Notes under the pieces: model-generated
Told to the model about the DNA's origin: nothing
Databases searched by the model: none
The model's input: the letters and a program-made list of their open reading frames with translations, nothing else
DNA from: Rhodoferax sp.
GTDB lineage: Bacteria; Pseudomonadota; Gammaproteobacteria; Burkholderiales; Burkholderiaceae_C
DNA: 64,000 nucleotides
Assembly: GCF_028715765.1 (NCBI RefSeq)
Contig: NZ_JAQURE010000001.1
Location: forward strand, 1-64,000
Direction of reading: 5' to 3'
Translations under genes and position numbers: made by a program
Shown: piece by piece, positions 56,127-64,000 of the stretch
Layout: each line of letters begins with the position of its first letter
Numbering within the stretch: position 1 is the first letter of the stretch

Positions 56127-57560
56127 TTAAGGTTTGCGGTTTTTCATCAAATCGCGCAGCCGTTTGGGCGCAGGTACCAGCGGTGTGCGGCTGCGCGTCC
56201 ACGCACCCTGGTCGCTGGGTGACATGCCGCGCCCACGGCTGATGAACCACGAGGCCAATTTGTAAAGCCCGGATTTGCTGTACACCTGCGACCACATGCC
56301 CCACACCGTGGCAGCGGTCAACGTGCGGGCAGCACCGCTGCCACGCAAGGTGGCCTCTTCAGTTTCGGGTTTGGCTTGTGCTTCACTGCGCAAACGAACC
56401 AGAATGTCAGTGATGGGAATTTTGACCGGGCACACTTCGTTGCACGCACCGCACAAGGTTGAGGCAAATGCCAACGGGTAGGTTTGGTCAAGTCCAAGCA
56501 TGTGCGGCGAGATGATGGCGCCAATGGGACCTGGGTAAGTGGTGCCGTAAGCATGGCCACCAATGCGGGCATAGACAGGGCAGTGGTTCATGCACGCCCC
56601 GCAGCGAATGCATTGCAAGGTAACGCGCAATTCATCATCGGCATAGGCTTGCGTGCGGCCGTTGTCAAGCAGAATCACATGCACCTCTTGCGGGCCATCT
56701 TTTTCATCGGCCTTGCGCGGGCCGCTGATCATGTTGACATAGGTGGTGACCGATTGACCGGTGGCAGAGCGCGTGAGCAAACTCAGCAGGGGTGGCAAGT
56801 GCTCTAGTTTTTGCACCACTTTTTCAATGCCGGTGATGGCAATGTGCACTTTGGGCACTGTGGTGCACATGCGGCCATTGCCCTCGTTTTCTACTAAGCA
56901 GAGGGTGCCGGTTTCGGCAACTGCAAAGTTCACACCCGATAAACCAATGTCTGCTTCGGCAAACTTGCGCCGCAACACACGCCGACCAATTTGAATGAGA
57001 GCGTCCACATCTTCGGTGTAGGTCACGCCCGGCACTTCATCGGCAAACAATTGCGCAATTTCTTGCTTGGTTTTGTGGATGGCCGGCATGATGATGTGCG
57101 AGGGCGTTTCACCCGCCAACTGCACAATGTATTCACCCATGTCAGATTCAAAGGCTTCAATGCCAGCGGCTTCCATAGCATGGTTAAAGCCGACCTCTTC
57201 ACTCACCATGGACTTGCCTTTGATGATGCGTTTGGCATGCACCCGCTGGGCAATCTCCAGGGCAATGGCGTTGGCTTGCGCTGGATTTTCTGCCCAATGC
57301 ACTTGCACCCCATTGGCGGTCAAATTGGCTTCTAACTGCTCTAGCAAACGCGGCAAATTGGCCAAGCTGTAGCGGCGAATAGACGCACCAAGCTCGCGCA
57401 GGCCTTGTAATTCATCTTGCTCGCTGAATTGGGCTCGCCGCTTGGCCTGTAAAAAATCCATGGCGCCACGAAAATTTTTGCGCTGTCCAGGGTTGTCCAG
57501 CACCGCTTTGCTGCGCGCCTTGAAGTCTTCAGCCGGGTGAATATGAATCACTTTGCTCAT
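56127..57560 (-). CDS. lutB: LutB/LldF iron-sulfur protein (lactate utilization)
   Basis: CIRCGACMNHCPVYARIGGHAYGTTYPGPIGAIISP and CGACNEVCPVKIPI. Confidence 0.95.
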   Translation of the reverse strand: MSKVIHIHPAEDFKARSKAVLDNPGQRKNFRGAMDFLQAKRRAQFSEQDELQGLRELGASIRRYSLANLPRLLEQLEANLTANGVQVHWAENPAQANAIALEIAQRVHAKRIIKGKSMVSEEVGFNHAMEAAGIEAFESDMGEYIVQLAGETPSHIIMPAIHKTKQEIAQLFADEVPGVTYTEDVDALIQIGRRVLRRKFAEADIGLSGVNFAVAETGTLCLVENEGNGRMCTTVPKVHIAITGIEKVVQKLEHLPPLLSLLTRSATGQSVTTYVNMISGPRKADEKDGPQEVHVILLDNGRTQAYADDELRVTLQCIRCGACMNHCPVYARIGGHAYGTTYPGPIGAIISPHMLGLDQTYPLAFASTLCGACNEVCPVKIPITDILVRLRSEAQAKPETEEATLRGSGAARTLTAATVWGMWSQVYSKSGLYKLASWFISRGRGMSPSDQGAWTRSRTPLVPAPKRLRDLMKNRKP

Positions 57561-58258
57561 GACAGGTCTCCCGTAGATTGACGCAACAAGACGACCAACT
57601 CTTTGGGACCGTGTGCGCCATAAGCCAAAGTTTGTTGAATATCAGCCGTTTTGGAGGGACCACAGATCAGCAAGGCGTTGGTGGGCATGGCGTTTTCCCA
57701 GTGATTGGCCTTCATGGCTGAAAAGAGGTCTGAATGAATGTGGTCCACATCTAGCAAAACAAAATGAACAGAGGGCACCAGCGACATCAACCGAGGTTCA
57801 CTCGGCGTTGGCCAGAGAATCAAACTACCCGTTTCGGCCACCGCACCCATGGCCAAAGTCAATGCAGCATCCACACCGTCAAACAGCAGATCGCGCCAGG
57901 TGTCAATCGGCTGGGTGTATTCAATCAATTTCAGGTCAGGGCAATCGGTGGCTTGCAGTTGTGCACCATGCGGCGTGTCGGTGCCAATCAAAACTTGGCC
58001 AATGCCTTTTTGTTTGGCCAGCTCAACCAGTGTGGCGGTCCAGTTGGCTGGTGTGACTTCATGAATTTCAGTGTGAACGGCTTCTAATGCAGCTTTCAAA
58101 CGCGCTTTGCGCTCAGAGATGTTTTCGTTACGCTGCCGACCTTCAAACCAGGCGGCCACATCAGGCAACGGTGCTGCACTGGGTATTTGAGTTTGTTTTA
58201 AACGACTCAATATGTGTTCACGGGCACTCATGCTTTTTCTCCCTGTGTTCTGCGCCAT
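57557..58258 (-). CDS. lutC: LutC/YkgG lactate utilization protein
   Basis: VAETGSLILWPTPSEPRLMSLVPSVHFVLLDVDHI; ICGPSKTADIQQTLAYGAHGPKELVVLL. Confidence 0.93.
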   Translation of the reverse strand: MAQNTGRKSMSAREHILSRLKQTQIPSAAPLPDVAAWFEGRQRNENISERKARLKAALEAVHTEIHEVTPANWTATLVELAKQKGIGQVLIGTDTPHGAQLQATDCPDLKLIEYTQPIDTWRDLLFDGVDAALTLAMGAVAETGSLILWPTPSEPRLMSLVPSVHFVLLDVDHIHSDLFSAMKANHWENAMPTNALLICGPSKTADIQQTLAYGAHGPKELVVLLRQSTGDLS

Positions 58259-59079
58259 AGGAAAGAAGCCAAATGCTCGCCGGCCAAGCTGACTTGCTTG
58301 CTGCCAGCCAACTCATCTTGTTTAGCTGAACGGCCAGTGATGTTGAGCAAGCAACCACAATCTGCACTGACCACACGTGGCACCCCTGTGGCCTTGATGG
58401 CAGCCACTTTGTCGGTGGCAATGGCTTCCGAAATGTCTGGGTACAACATGGCGAAAGTGCCACCAAAACCGCAACATTCCTCAATACGAGCTTGTTCACG
58501 AACCTCCACGTTGGCCAGACTGTCAAGCAATGCAGCGCTGGTTTCATGTGCACCCATTTGCCGACGGGCATGGCATGAGGTGTGCAAAGCAATGGTGCAA
58601 GGCTCGCCGAGATCTTGATGGTCAAAATTGACCACATGAACCAAAAATTCACTGAGCTCAAACACGCGCTCTGCCAAAGCCACCGCCTTGGCATGCAACA
58701 CCGGGTCGTGGGCAAACAAATGCGGGTAGTGTGAGCGCATCATGCCGCCACAAGACCCAGAGGGCACCACGACCGGCCAGGGTTCTTTGAACAAGTCAAG
58801 TTGCGCCAAGGCCACAGCACGGGCTTCGTCTTGGTAACCGCTGCTGTGTGCAGGTTGACCGCAACAGGTTTGCTGGTCTGGATAGTGCACGCGAATGCCT
58901 TCGCGCTCAAGCAGCTTGACCGTGTCTAAACCAGCTTGAGGTGTAAATTGGTCAATCAAGCAAGTGGCGAACAAATACACATCGGTAGGCTTGGTTGGGT
59001 AAATGCGGTCAGTTAAACCATAGGGATTCAAGGCGTGCTCCAAGTTGTAATTTTTTAACTCATCAATTTTGAAGCACAA
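58228..59079 (-). CDS. lutA: LutA/YkgE (Fe-S)-binding oxidoreductase
   Basis: VYLFATCLIDQFTPQAGLDTVKLLEREGIRVHYPDQQTCCGQPAHSSGY ... CCGFGGTFAMLYPDISEAIATDKV; start uncertain. Confidence 0.93.
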   Translation of the reverse strand: MCFKIDELKNYNLEHALNPYGLTDRIYPTKPTDVYLFATCLIDQFTPQAGLDTVKLLEREGIRVHYPDQQTCCGQPAHSSGYQDEARAVALAQLDLFKEPWPVVVPSGSCGGMMRSHYPHLFAHDPVLHAKAVALAERVFELSEFLVHVVNFDHQDLGEPCTIALHTSCHARRQMGAHETSAALLDSLANVEVREQARIEECCGFGGTFAMLYPDISEAIATDKVAAIKATGVPRVVSADCGCLLNITGRSAKQDELAGSKQVSLAGEHLASFLWRRTQGEKA

Positions 59080-59173
59080 CGCAGCTCATGCGCTGTGAAA
59101 TCAAGAAGACCAGGCTGTCATATTTTTCAATATGCAACCGCATTCATCGTCAATTTTGATCAGATTGCATAAA

Positions 59174-59190
59174 TTGTTGCAATGCAACAA
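59174..59190. promoter_or_regulatory. palindromic operator TTGTTGCAATGCAACAA upstream of the phasin promoter
   Basis: Near-perfect 17 bp palindrome; PhaR-type operator is inferred. Confidence 0.55.
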
Positions 59191-59197
59191 AAAATAC

Positions 59198-59225
59198 TTG
59201 CATTGGATCGGGATAACCCTATAAT
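59198..59225 (+). promoter_or_regulatory. sigma70 promoter of the phasin gene
   Basis: TTGCAT (59198-59203), 16 bp spacer, TATAAT (59220-59225). Confidence 0.7.
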
Positions 59226-59231
59226 GAAATC

Positions 59232-59248
59232 ATGCTGCAGTGCAACAA
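59232..59248. promoter_or_regulatory. second operator-like site ATGCTGCAGTGCAACAA downstream of the -10
   Basis: Shares TGCAACAA half-site and TGCN3GCA-type symmetry with 59174-59190. Confidence 0.5.
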
Positions 59249-59310
59249 CATGAGCAAATTTGTCTCAGTTCAAATGCAACATCCATTTTTTTACCTCAAG
59301 GAGTCTTAAT

Positions 59311-59853
59311 ATGCTGACCGTAGAACAAATCCTCGCCGCTCAAAAAGCCAATGTCGAAACCCTCTTGGGGCTGACATCCAAAGCATTTGAAGGTGTTGAA
59401 AAAATCGTTGAATTGAATCTGAGCGCTTCCAAAGCTGCTTTGAATGAAACAGGTGAAAACGCCAAAGCTTTGTTGAGCGTGAAAGACGCTCAAGAACTGA
59501 TCGCTTTGCAACAAACCCTGTTGCAACCCTTGGCTGAAAAGACTGCCGCCTACAGCCGTCATTTGTACGAAATTGCCACCAGCACCAGCAGTGAATTCAC
59601 GAAAGCTGTAGAAAGCCAAGCCGCAGAAGCACAAGAAAAATTTGTCAGCTTGATTGATGCAGCATCCAAAAATGCACCTGCCGGATCTGAGTCAGCTGTG
59701 GCTGTCATGAAAAGCGCTGTGGCTGCTGCAAACAATGCACTTGAATCGGTTCAAAAAGCTGTGAAACAAGCCACTGAAGTTGCTGAATCCAACTTCAAAA
59801 CAGTCACAGCCACTGCCACCGCAGCTACAAAACCTGCTGCCAAAAAGCGTTAA
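59311..59853 (+). CDS. phaP: phasin family protein
   Basis: [46 protein letters not shown] ... AKKR tail; start refined to the MLTVEQ codon with AAGGAG upstream. Confidence 0.95.
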   Translation: MLTVEQILAAQKANVETLLGLTSKAFEGVEKIVELNLSASKAALNETGENAKALLSVKDAQELIALQQTLLQPLAEKTAAYSRHLYEIATSTSSEFTKAVESQAAEAQEKFVSLIDAASKNAPAGSESAVAVMKSAVAAANNALESVQKAVKQATEVAESNFKTVTATATAATKPAAKKR

Positions 59854-60016
59854 TGCTTTTTTGACCCTGATTTATTAAAAAAATATGAATTCAGGGGTGT
59901 CGCTCTAAAAACCAAGGGCAAACCCTGAGATACTACATATGAATTTTTGAGGCTTTTAGCCTTTACTGGTTGTCTCCTCGGGTCCTTTCGAAACCTTTTG
60001 GTTCAGGGATCCCTTC

Positions 60017-60047
60017 AGGGCTGGTCGCAAGACCAGCCCTTTTTTTA
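60017..60047 (+). terminator. strong Rho-independent terminator
   Basis: AGGGCTGGTC-GCAA-GACCAGCCCT followed by TTTTTT. Confidence 0.88.
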
Positions 60048-60135
60048 TTTGCACCCAGCATGGGTGTCAACCGACTACCGCAGCAGACAAGCTTGATCCA
60101 AGAGATGTGGAGCACATGGTTTTCAGTAAACTCTT

Positions 60136-60154
60136 AATAAGAATGATTCGCATT
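60136..60154. promoter_or_regulatory. Fur-box-like sequence AATAAGAATGATTCGCATT
   Basis: 19 bp match to the general Fur pattern (AATGAGAATGATTCTCATT-like), 44 bp upstream of an iron-binding-protein gene. Confidence 0.65.
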
Positions 60155-60197
60155 TGTGATAAAGTGAAATCTTCAACAACTTTATAAACTCAATCCA

Positions 60198-61241
60198 ATG
60201 AAAGCCAAATTCATTTCGACCCTTTGTCTGCTTGCAGGCATCAGCTTCAACAGTTTTGGGCAGAGTAATGAACTCAACATCTATTCAGCACGCCACTACC
60301 CCTCAGACACCGCGCTTTACCAGCAATTCACCCAATCCACAGGCATCAAAATCAACCGAGTTGATGCGGATGACGCTGGCATCATTGCCCGCCTGAAGGC
60401 TGAAGGCACCTCGTCACCGGCTGACATTATTTTATTGGTGGATGCCGCTCGTTTGTGGCGCGGAGAAATTGAAGGCTTGTTCCAACCTATCAAATCCAAA
60501 ACACTCAACGACGCGATTCCCGAACAATTCAGAGCCAACACCAACAGCGCTGGCAAAACCCCCTGGTTTGGTTTTTCGACCCGGGCGCGGGTGATCGTTT
60601 ACAACAAAGTCAGCGTCAAACCGCAAGATGTGGATACCTACGAAGAACTGGCCGATCCCAAAAACAAAGGCAAACTGTGCATTCGTTCGGGCTCACACCC
60701 CTATAACCTGTCGCTGTTTGGTGCGGTCATGGAGCACCTGGGTGAAAAACAAACCGAGCAATGGTTGCAGGGCATGGTAAGCAACATGGCACGCTCACCC
60801 AAAGGCGGCGACACCGACCAAATCAAAGGGGTTGCCTCGGGTGAATGCGGCATTGCAGTCACCAACAGTTATTACCTGGCCCGGCTGATGCGCTCAACCA
60901 AGCCAGAGGACAAGTCGGTTGTAGAAAAGGTAGGCGTGGTTTTTCCCAACCAATCCTCTTGGGGAACTCATGTGAACATTGCAGGAGGTGCAGTGGCAAA
61001 AAATGCGCCAAACACCGCCAATGCCGTCAAATTTCTGGAGTATCTGGCCAGCCCGTCAGCACAAAACCACTTTGCAGATGGCAACAACGAGTGGCCAGCG
61101 GCACGTGGCGTGCATATCAATAACCCTGCCCTGCAGGCCATGACGAGCGGCCATTTCAAAAGCGAAACGGTTCATGTCAGTGTGGTCGGCATGAACCAAG
61201 TGAAAGTCCAGCAGCTGCTGGACCGAGTTGGTTTCAAATAG
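60198..61241 (+). CDS. Fe(3+) ABC transporter substrate-binding protein
   Basis: Signal peptide; ELNIYSARHYPSDTALYQQFTQSTGIKINRVDADDAGIIARLKAEG ... GECGIAVTNSYYLARL. Confidence 0.93.
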   Translation: MKAKFISTLCLLAGISFNSFGQSNELNIYSARHYPSDTALYQQFTQSTGIKINRVDADDAGIIARLKAEGTSSPADIILLVDAARLWRGEIEGLFQPIKSKTLNDAIPEQFRANTNSAGKTPWFGFSTRARVIVYNKVSVKPQDVDTYEELADPKNKGKLCIRSGSHPYNLSLFGAVMEHLGEKQTEQWLQGMVSNMARSPKGGDTDQIKGVASGECGIAVTNSYYLARLMRSTKPEDKSVVEKVGVVFPNQSSWGTHVNIAGGAVAKNAPNTANAVKFLEYLASPSAQNHFADGNNEWPAARGVHINNPALQAMTSGHFKSETVHVSVVGMNQVKVQQLLDRVGFK

Positions 61242-63561
61242 TGCTGGCCTCCTGAGGCTCCGGTTTGGATTTGCCTTCTTTTTTAGGCAGTGGCTGAATA
61301 TCCAGCAAGACCTCGGTCTTGCTGGTGTCAGTTTCATCCAAATCCACAGTCAAACGCCCGCCGTCGACCAAGCGCCCAAAAAGCAGCTCATCGGCCAAAG
61401 CCCGACGAATGGTGTCTTGAATCAAGCGCTGCATTGGGCGTGCGCCCATCAGCGGGTCAAAACCTTTCTTGGCAAGATGTTTACGCAACTTGTCAGTGAA
61501 AGTGACTTCAACCTTTTTGTCGGCCAGCTGGGCTTCAAGCTGCAACAGGAACTTGTCAACCACCCGCAGAATGACGTTTTCATCGAGCGCCTTGAAGCTG
61601 ACGATGGCATCTAAGCGATTGCGGAATTCAGGTGTGAACAAGCGTTTGATGTCAGCCATTTCATCACCCGCCTCACGCGGGTTGGTAAAGCCAATGGTGG
61701 CCTTGTTCATGGTCTCGGCACCGGCATTGGTAGTCATGATGATGATGACATTGCGGAAATCTGCCTTGCGGCCGTTGTTATCGGTCAACGTGCCATGATC
61801 CATCACCTGCAGCAGCACATTGAAGATGGCTGGATGAGCTTTCTCCACCTCATCAAGCAACAACACGCAGTGCGGCTTCTTGGTGATGGCTTCCGTCAAC
61901 AAACCGCCTTGATCAAAGCCCACATAGCCCGGAGGTGCGCCAATCAGGCGACTCACGGCGTGCTGCTCCATGTACTCGCTCATGTCAAAGCGAATCAGCT
62001 CAATGCCCATGATGTAGGCCAACTGCTTGGCCGCTTCGGTTTTACCCACACCCGTGGGGCCGCTGAACAGGAATGAGCCAATCGGTTTGTCACCTTTACC
62101 CAAGCCAGAACGAGACATCTTGACCGCAGAGGCCAATTTATCCAAGGCCTGATCTTGTCCAAACACCACGTTGCGCAGGTCGCGCTCCAGACTTTTAAGT
62201 TTGCCGCGGTCATCGTTTGACACATTGGCTGGTGGAATGCGAGCAATCTTGGCCACTATTTCCTCAACCTCGGCTTTGGAAATGATTTTCTTGCGCTTGC
62301 TGGGCGCCAAGATGCGTTGTGCCGCACCGGCCTCGTCAATCACATCAATCGCCTTGTCAGGCAAATGCCGGTCATTGATGTATTTGGCGCTCAACTCAGC
62401 GGCAGCTTGCAATGCAGCCACGGCGTACTTGACGTTGTGGTGCTCTTCAAAGCGCGACTTCAGCCCTTTGAGGATTTCTACCGTTTCTTCCACTGTGGGT
62501 TCGACCACATCCACCTTTTGGAAACGACGGCTCAGTGCAGCATCTTTTTCAAAAATGCCACGGTATTCTGTGAATGTGGTGGCGCCAATGCACTTGAGGG
62601 CACCAGAACTCAACGCCGGCTTGAGCAGATTTGAAGCGTCCAGCGTGCCACCCGACGCAGCGCCAGCACCAATCAAGGTGTGAATCTCGTCAATGAACAA
62701 AATGGTATTGGGCTTGTCTTTCATGGACTTCAGCACACCTTTGAGGCGTTGCTCAAAGTCACCACGGTATTTGGTACCCGCCAGCAGTGCCCCCATGTCA
62801 AGCGAATAAACAATCGACTCTGCCAAAATTTCAGGCACAGCCTTTTGGGTGATGCGCCACGCCAGCCCCTCCGCGATGGCGGTTTTACCCACACCCGCTT
62901 CGCCCACCAAAAGTGGGTTGTTTTTACGGCGACGGCACAAAATTTGAATCACTCGCTCCACTTCGTACTCGCGTCCTATCAGCGGATCAATCTTGCCGTC
63001 TTTGGCGAGCTGATTCAGATTTTGCGTGTATTGCTCAAGGGGTGAAGCTTTTTCATTTTTTTCAGCTGCCGCTTCTTCGGCATCAGCTGGTGCCTCGCCT
63101 GATTTCACGGGCTCAGGTGGATCACTCTTTTTGATGCCATGGGCAATGAAATTCACCACATCCAGCCGGGTCACGCCTTGCTGATGCAGGTAATAAACCG
63201 CATGCGAATCTTTTTCGCCAAAAATGGCCACCAGCACGTTGGCACCAGTGACTTCTTTTTTGCCACTGCCGGTGGACTGCACATGCATGATGGCACGCTG
63301 AATCACGCGCTGAAAACCCAGCGTAGGCTGGGTGTCAACGTCATCACTGCCCGCCACTTGCGGGGTATTGTCTTTGATGAAAGTGAGCAATGATTTGCGC
63401 AAATCATCCATATTGGCTGAGCAAGCGCGCAGCACTTCGGCCGCACTGGGGTTGTCCAGCAAGGCTTGCAACAAATGCTCTACGGTGATGAATTCGTGGC
63501 GCTGTTGACGCGCCTCCACAAATGCCATGTGAAGGCTGACTTCCAGTTCTTGGGCAATCAT
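61234..63561 (-). CDS. clpA: ATP-dependent Clp protease ATP-binding subunit ClpA
   Basis: [40 protein letters not shown]; two Walker motifs; upstream clpS. Confidence 0.97.
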   Translation of the reverse strand: MIAQELEVSLHMAFVEARQQRHEFITVEHLLQALLDNPSAAEVLRACSANMDDLRKSLLTFIKDNTPQVAGSDDVDTQPTLGFQRVIQRAIMHVQSTGSGKKEVTGANVLVAIFGEKDSHAVYYLHQQGVTRLDVVNFIAHGIKKSDPPEPVKSGEAPADAEEAAAEKNEKASPLEQYTQNLNQLAKDGKIDPLIGREYEVERVIQILCRRRKNNPLLVGEAGVGKTAIAEGLAWRITQKAVPEILAESIVYSLDMGALLAGTKYRGDFEQRLKGVLKSMKDKPNTILFIDEIHTLIGAGAASGGTLDASNLLKPALSSGALKCIGATTFTEYRGIFEKDAALSRRFQKVDVVEPTVEETVEILKGLKSRFEEHHNVKYAVAALQAAAELSAKYINDRHLPDKAIDVIDEAGAAQRILAPSKRKKIISKAEVEEIVAKIARIPPANVSNDDRGKLKSLERDLRNVVFGQDQALDKLASAVKMSRSGLGKGDKPIGSFLFSGPTGVGKTEAAKQLAYIMGIELIRFDMSEYMEQHAVSRLIGAPPGYVGFDQGGLLTEAITKKPHCVLLLDEVEKAHPAIFNVLLQVMDHGTLTDNNGRKADFRNVIIIMTTNAGAETMNKATIGFTNPREAGDEMADIKRLFTPEFRNRLDAIVSFKALDENVILRVVDKFLLQLEAQLADKKVEVTFTDKLRKHLAKKGFDPLMGARPMQRLIQDTIRRALADELLFGRLVDGGRLTVDLDETDTSKTEVLLDIQPLPKKEGKSKPEPQEASTI

Positions 63562-63645
63562 GGTGTTCCTTTGGATAGCTTTGGGTTGGGAGTTGACTGT
63601 AATCTGATTTAAAAATCAGTTCAGCATGAATGGAATACAGGGGCT

Positions 63646-63963
63646 TCAGGTCGGCACCGGCTCACTCACGCACTGCAAAGGATGACCGGCTTTTTGTGCC
63701 GCATCCATGACTTGATCGACCTTGGTGGCCGCCACGTCACGCGAATACACGCCACACACACCTTTGCCGTCTATGTGAATTTGCAGCATGATTTGCGTGG
63801 CGGTTTCAAGGTCTTTGGAGAAAAATTCTTGAATGACCATCACCACAAATTCCATGGGGGTGTAGTCGTCGTTGAGCATGACCACTTGGTACATCGACGG
63901 GGGGCGGGTTTTTTGGGTGCGCCGTTCCAGCACTACCGTGCCGTCGCCATCATCCTCTTGCAC
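63646..63963 (-). CDS. clpS: ATP-dependent Clp protease adaptor ClpS
   Basis: [62 protein letters not shown]. Confidence 0.97.
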   Translation of the reverse strand: MQEDDGDGTVVLERRTQKTRPPSMYQVVMLNDDYTPMEFVVMVIQEFFSKDLETATQIMLQIHIDGKGVCGVYSRDVAATKVDQVMDAAQKAGHPLQCVSEPVPT

Positions 63964-64000
63964 ACGGGGTGCAATAGGGGTGGATTTTTTTGGGGTTTTG

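Noticed and set aside
1-64000. CRISPR arrays, rRNA operons, complete IS elements, prophage genes
   Set aside because: Looked for but no regularly spaced repeats, rRNA sequences, complete transposase ORFs or phage structural genes were recognised; only the HTH fragment at the left edge hints at a mobile element.

Overview
The window looks like a 64 kb chromosomal segment of a Burkholderiales (Comamonadaceae-like) bacterium; this assignment is inferred from protein content and repeats, not from a search. It is densely coding. The left edge has a recombinase-associated HTH fragment next to the 3' end of ssrA (tmRNA, tag ANDERFALAA, minus strand). Main blocks, left to right: gph/ubiG/HiPIP/PfkB kinase/fpr/alaS; CoA-transferase + glutaryl-CoA-dehydrogenase-like pair; PAS-GGDEF protein; a four-gene 2-oxoacid:acceptor oxidoreductase operon with a divergent hemerythrin gene; a large arsenic/metal cluster (arsR, arsD-CMD fusion, arsA, arsC, ACR3, CDF exporter, permease, thioredoxin); two decayed genes (OsmC-like, Crp-like) around rhodanese, CMD and thioredoxin/CcdA genes; a sulfur-oxidation block (soxYZAX, TlpA, MBL hydrolase); agmatinase/amine oxidase; SWIB-histone-like protein; clpB; asparaginase; lexA with tandem SOS boxes; a kinase/acyl-CoA dehydrogenase pair; a compact six-gene operon of roadblock/LC7, PAS, PhnD-like and uncharacterised proteins; nitroreductase; lutABC; phasin; an iron-binding protein with a Fur-like box; and clpA/clpS. 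The most unusual signals are: (i) a ~45 bp palindromic repeat family (at least 8 copies) with three copies in frame inside unrelated enzymes; (ii) two ~165 bp hairpin/MITE-like elements with a shared core but different arms; (iii) the roadblock/PAS/PhnD operon; (iv) the ArsD-CMD fusion; (v) an FNR-type box between the oxidoreductase operon and hemerythrin. No CRISPR array, rRNA or canonical tRNA was seen. All product calls come from reading motifs by eye; no database search was run.
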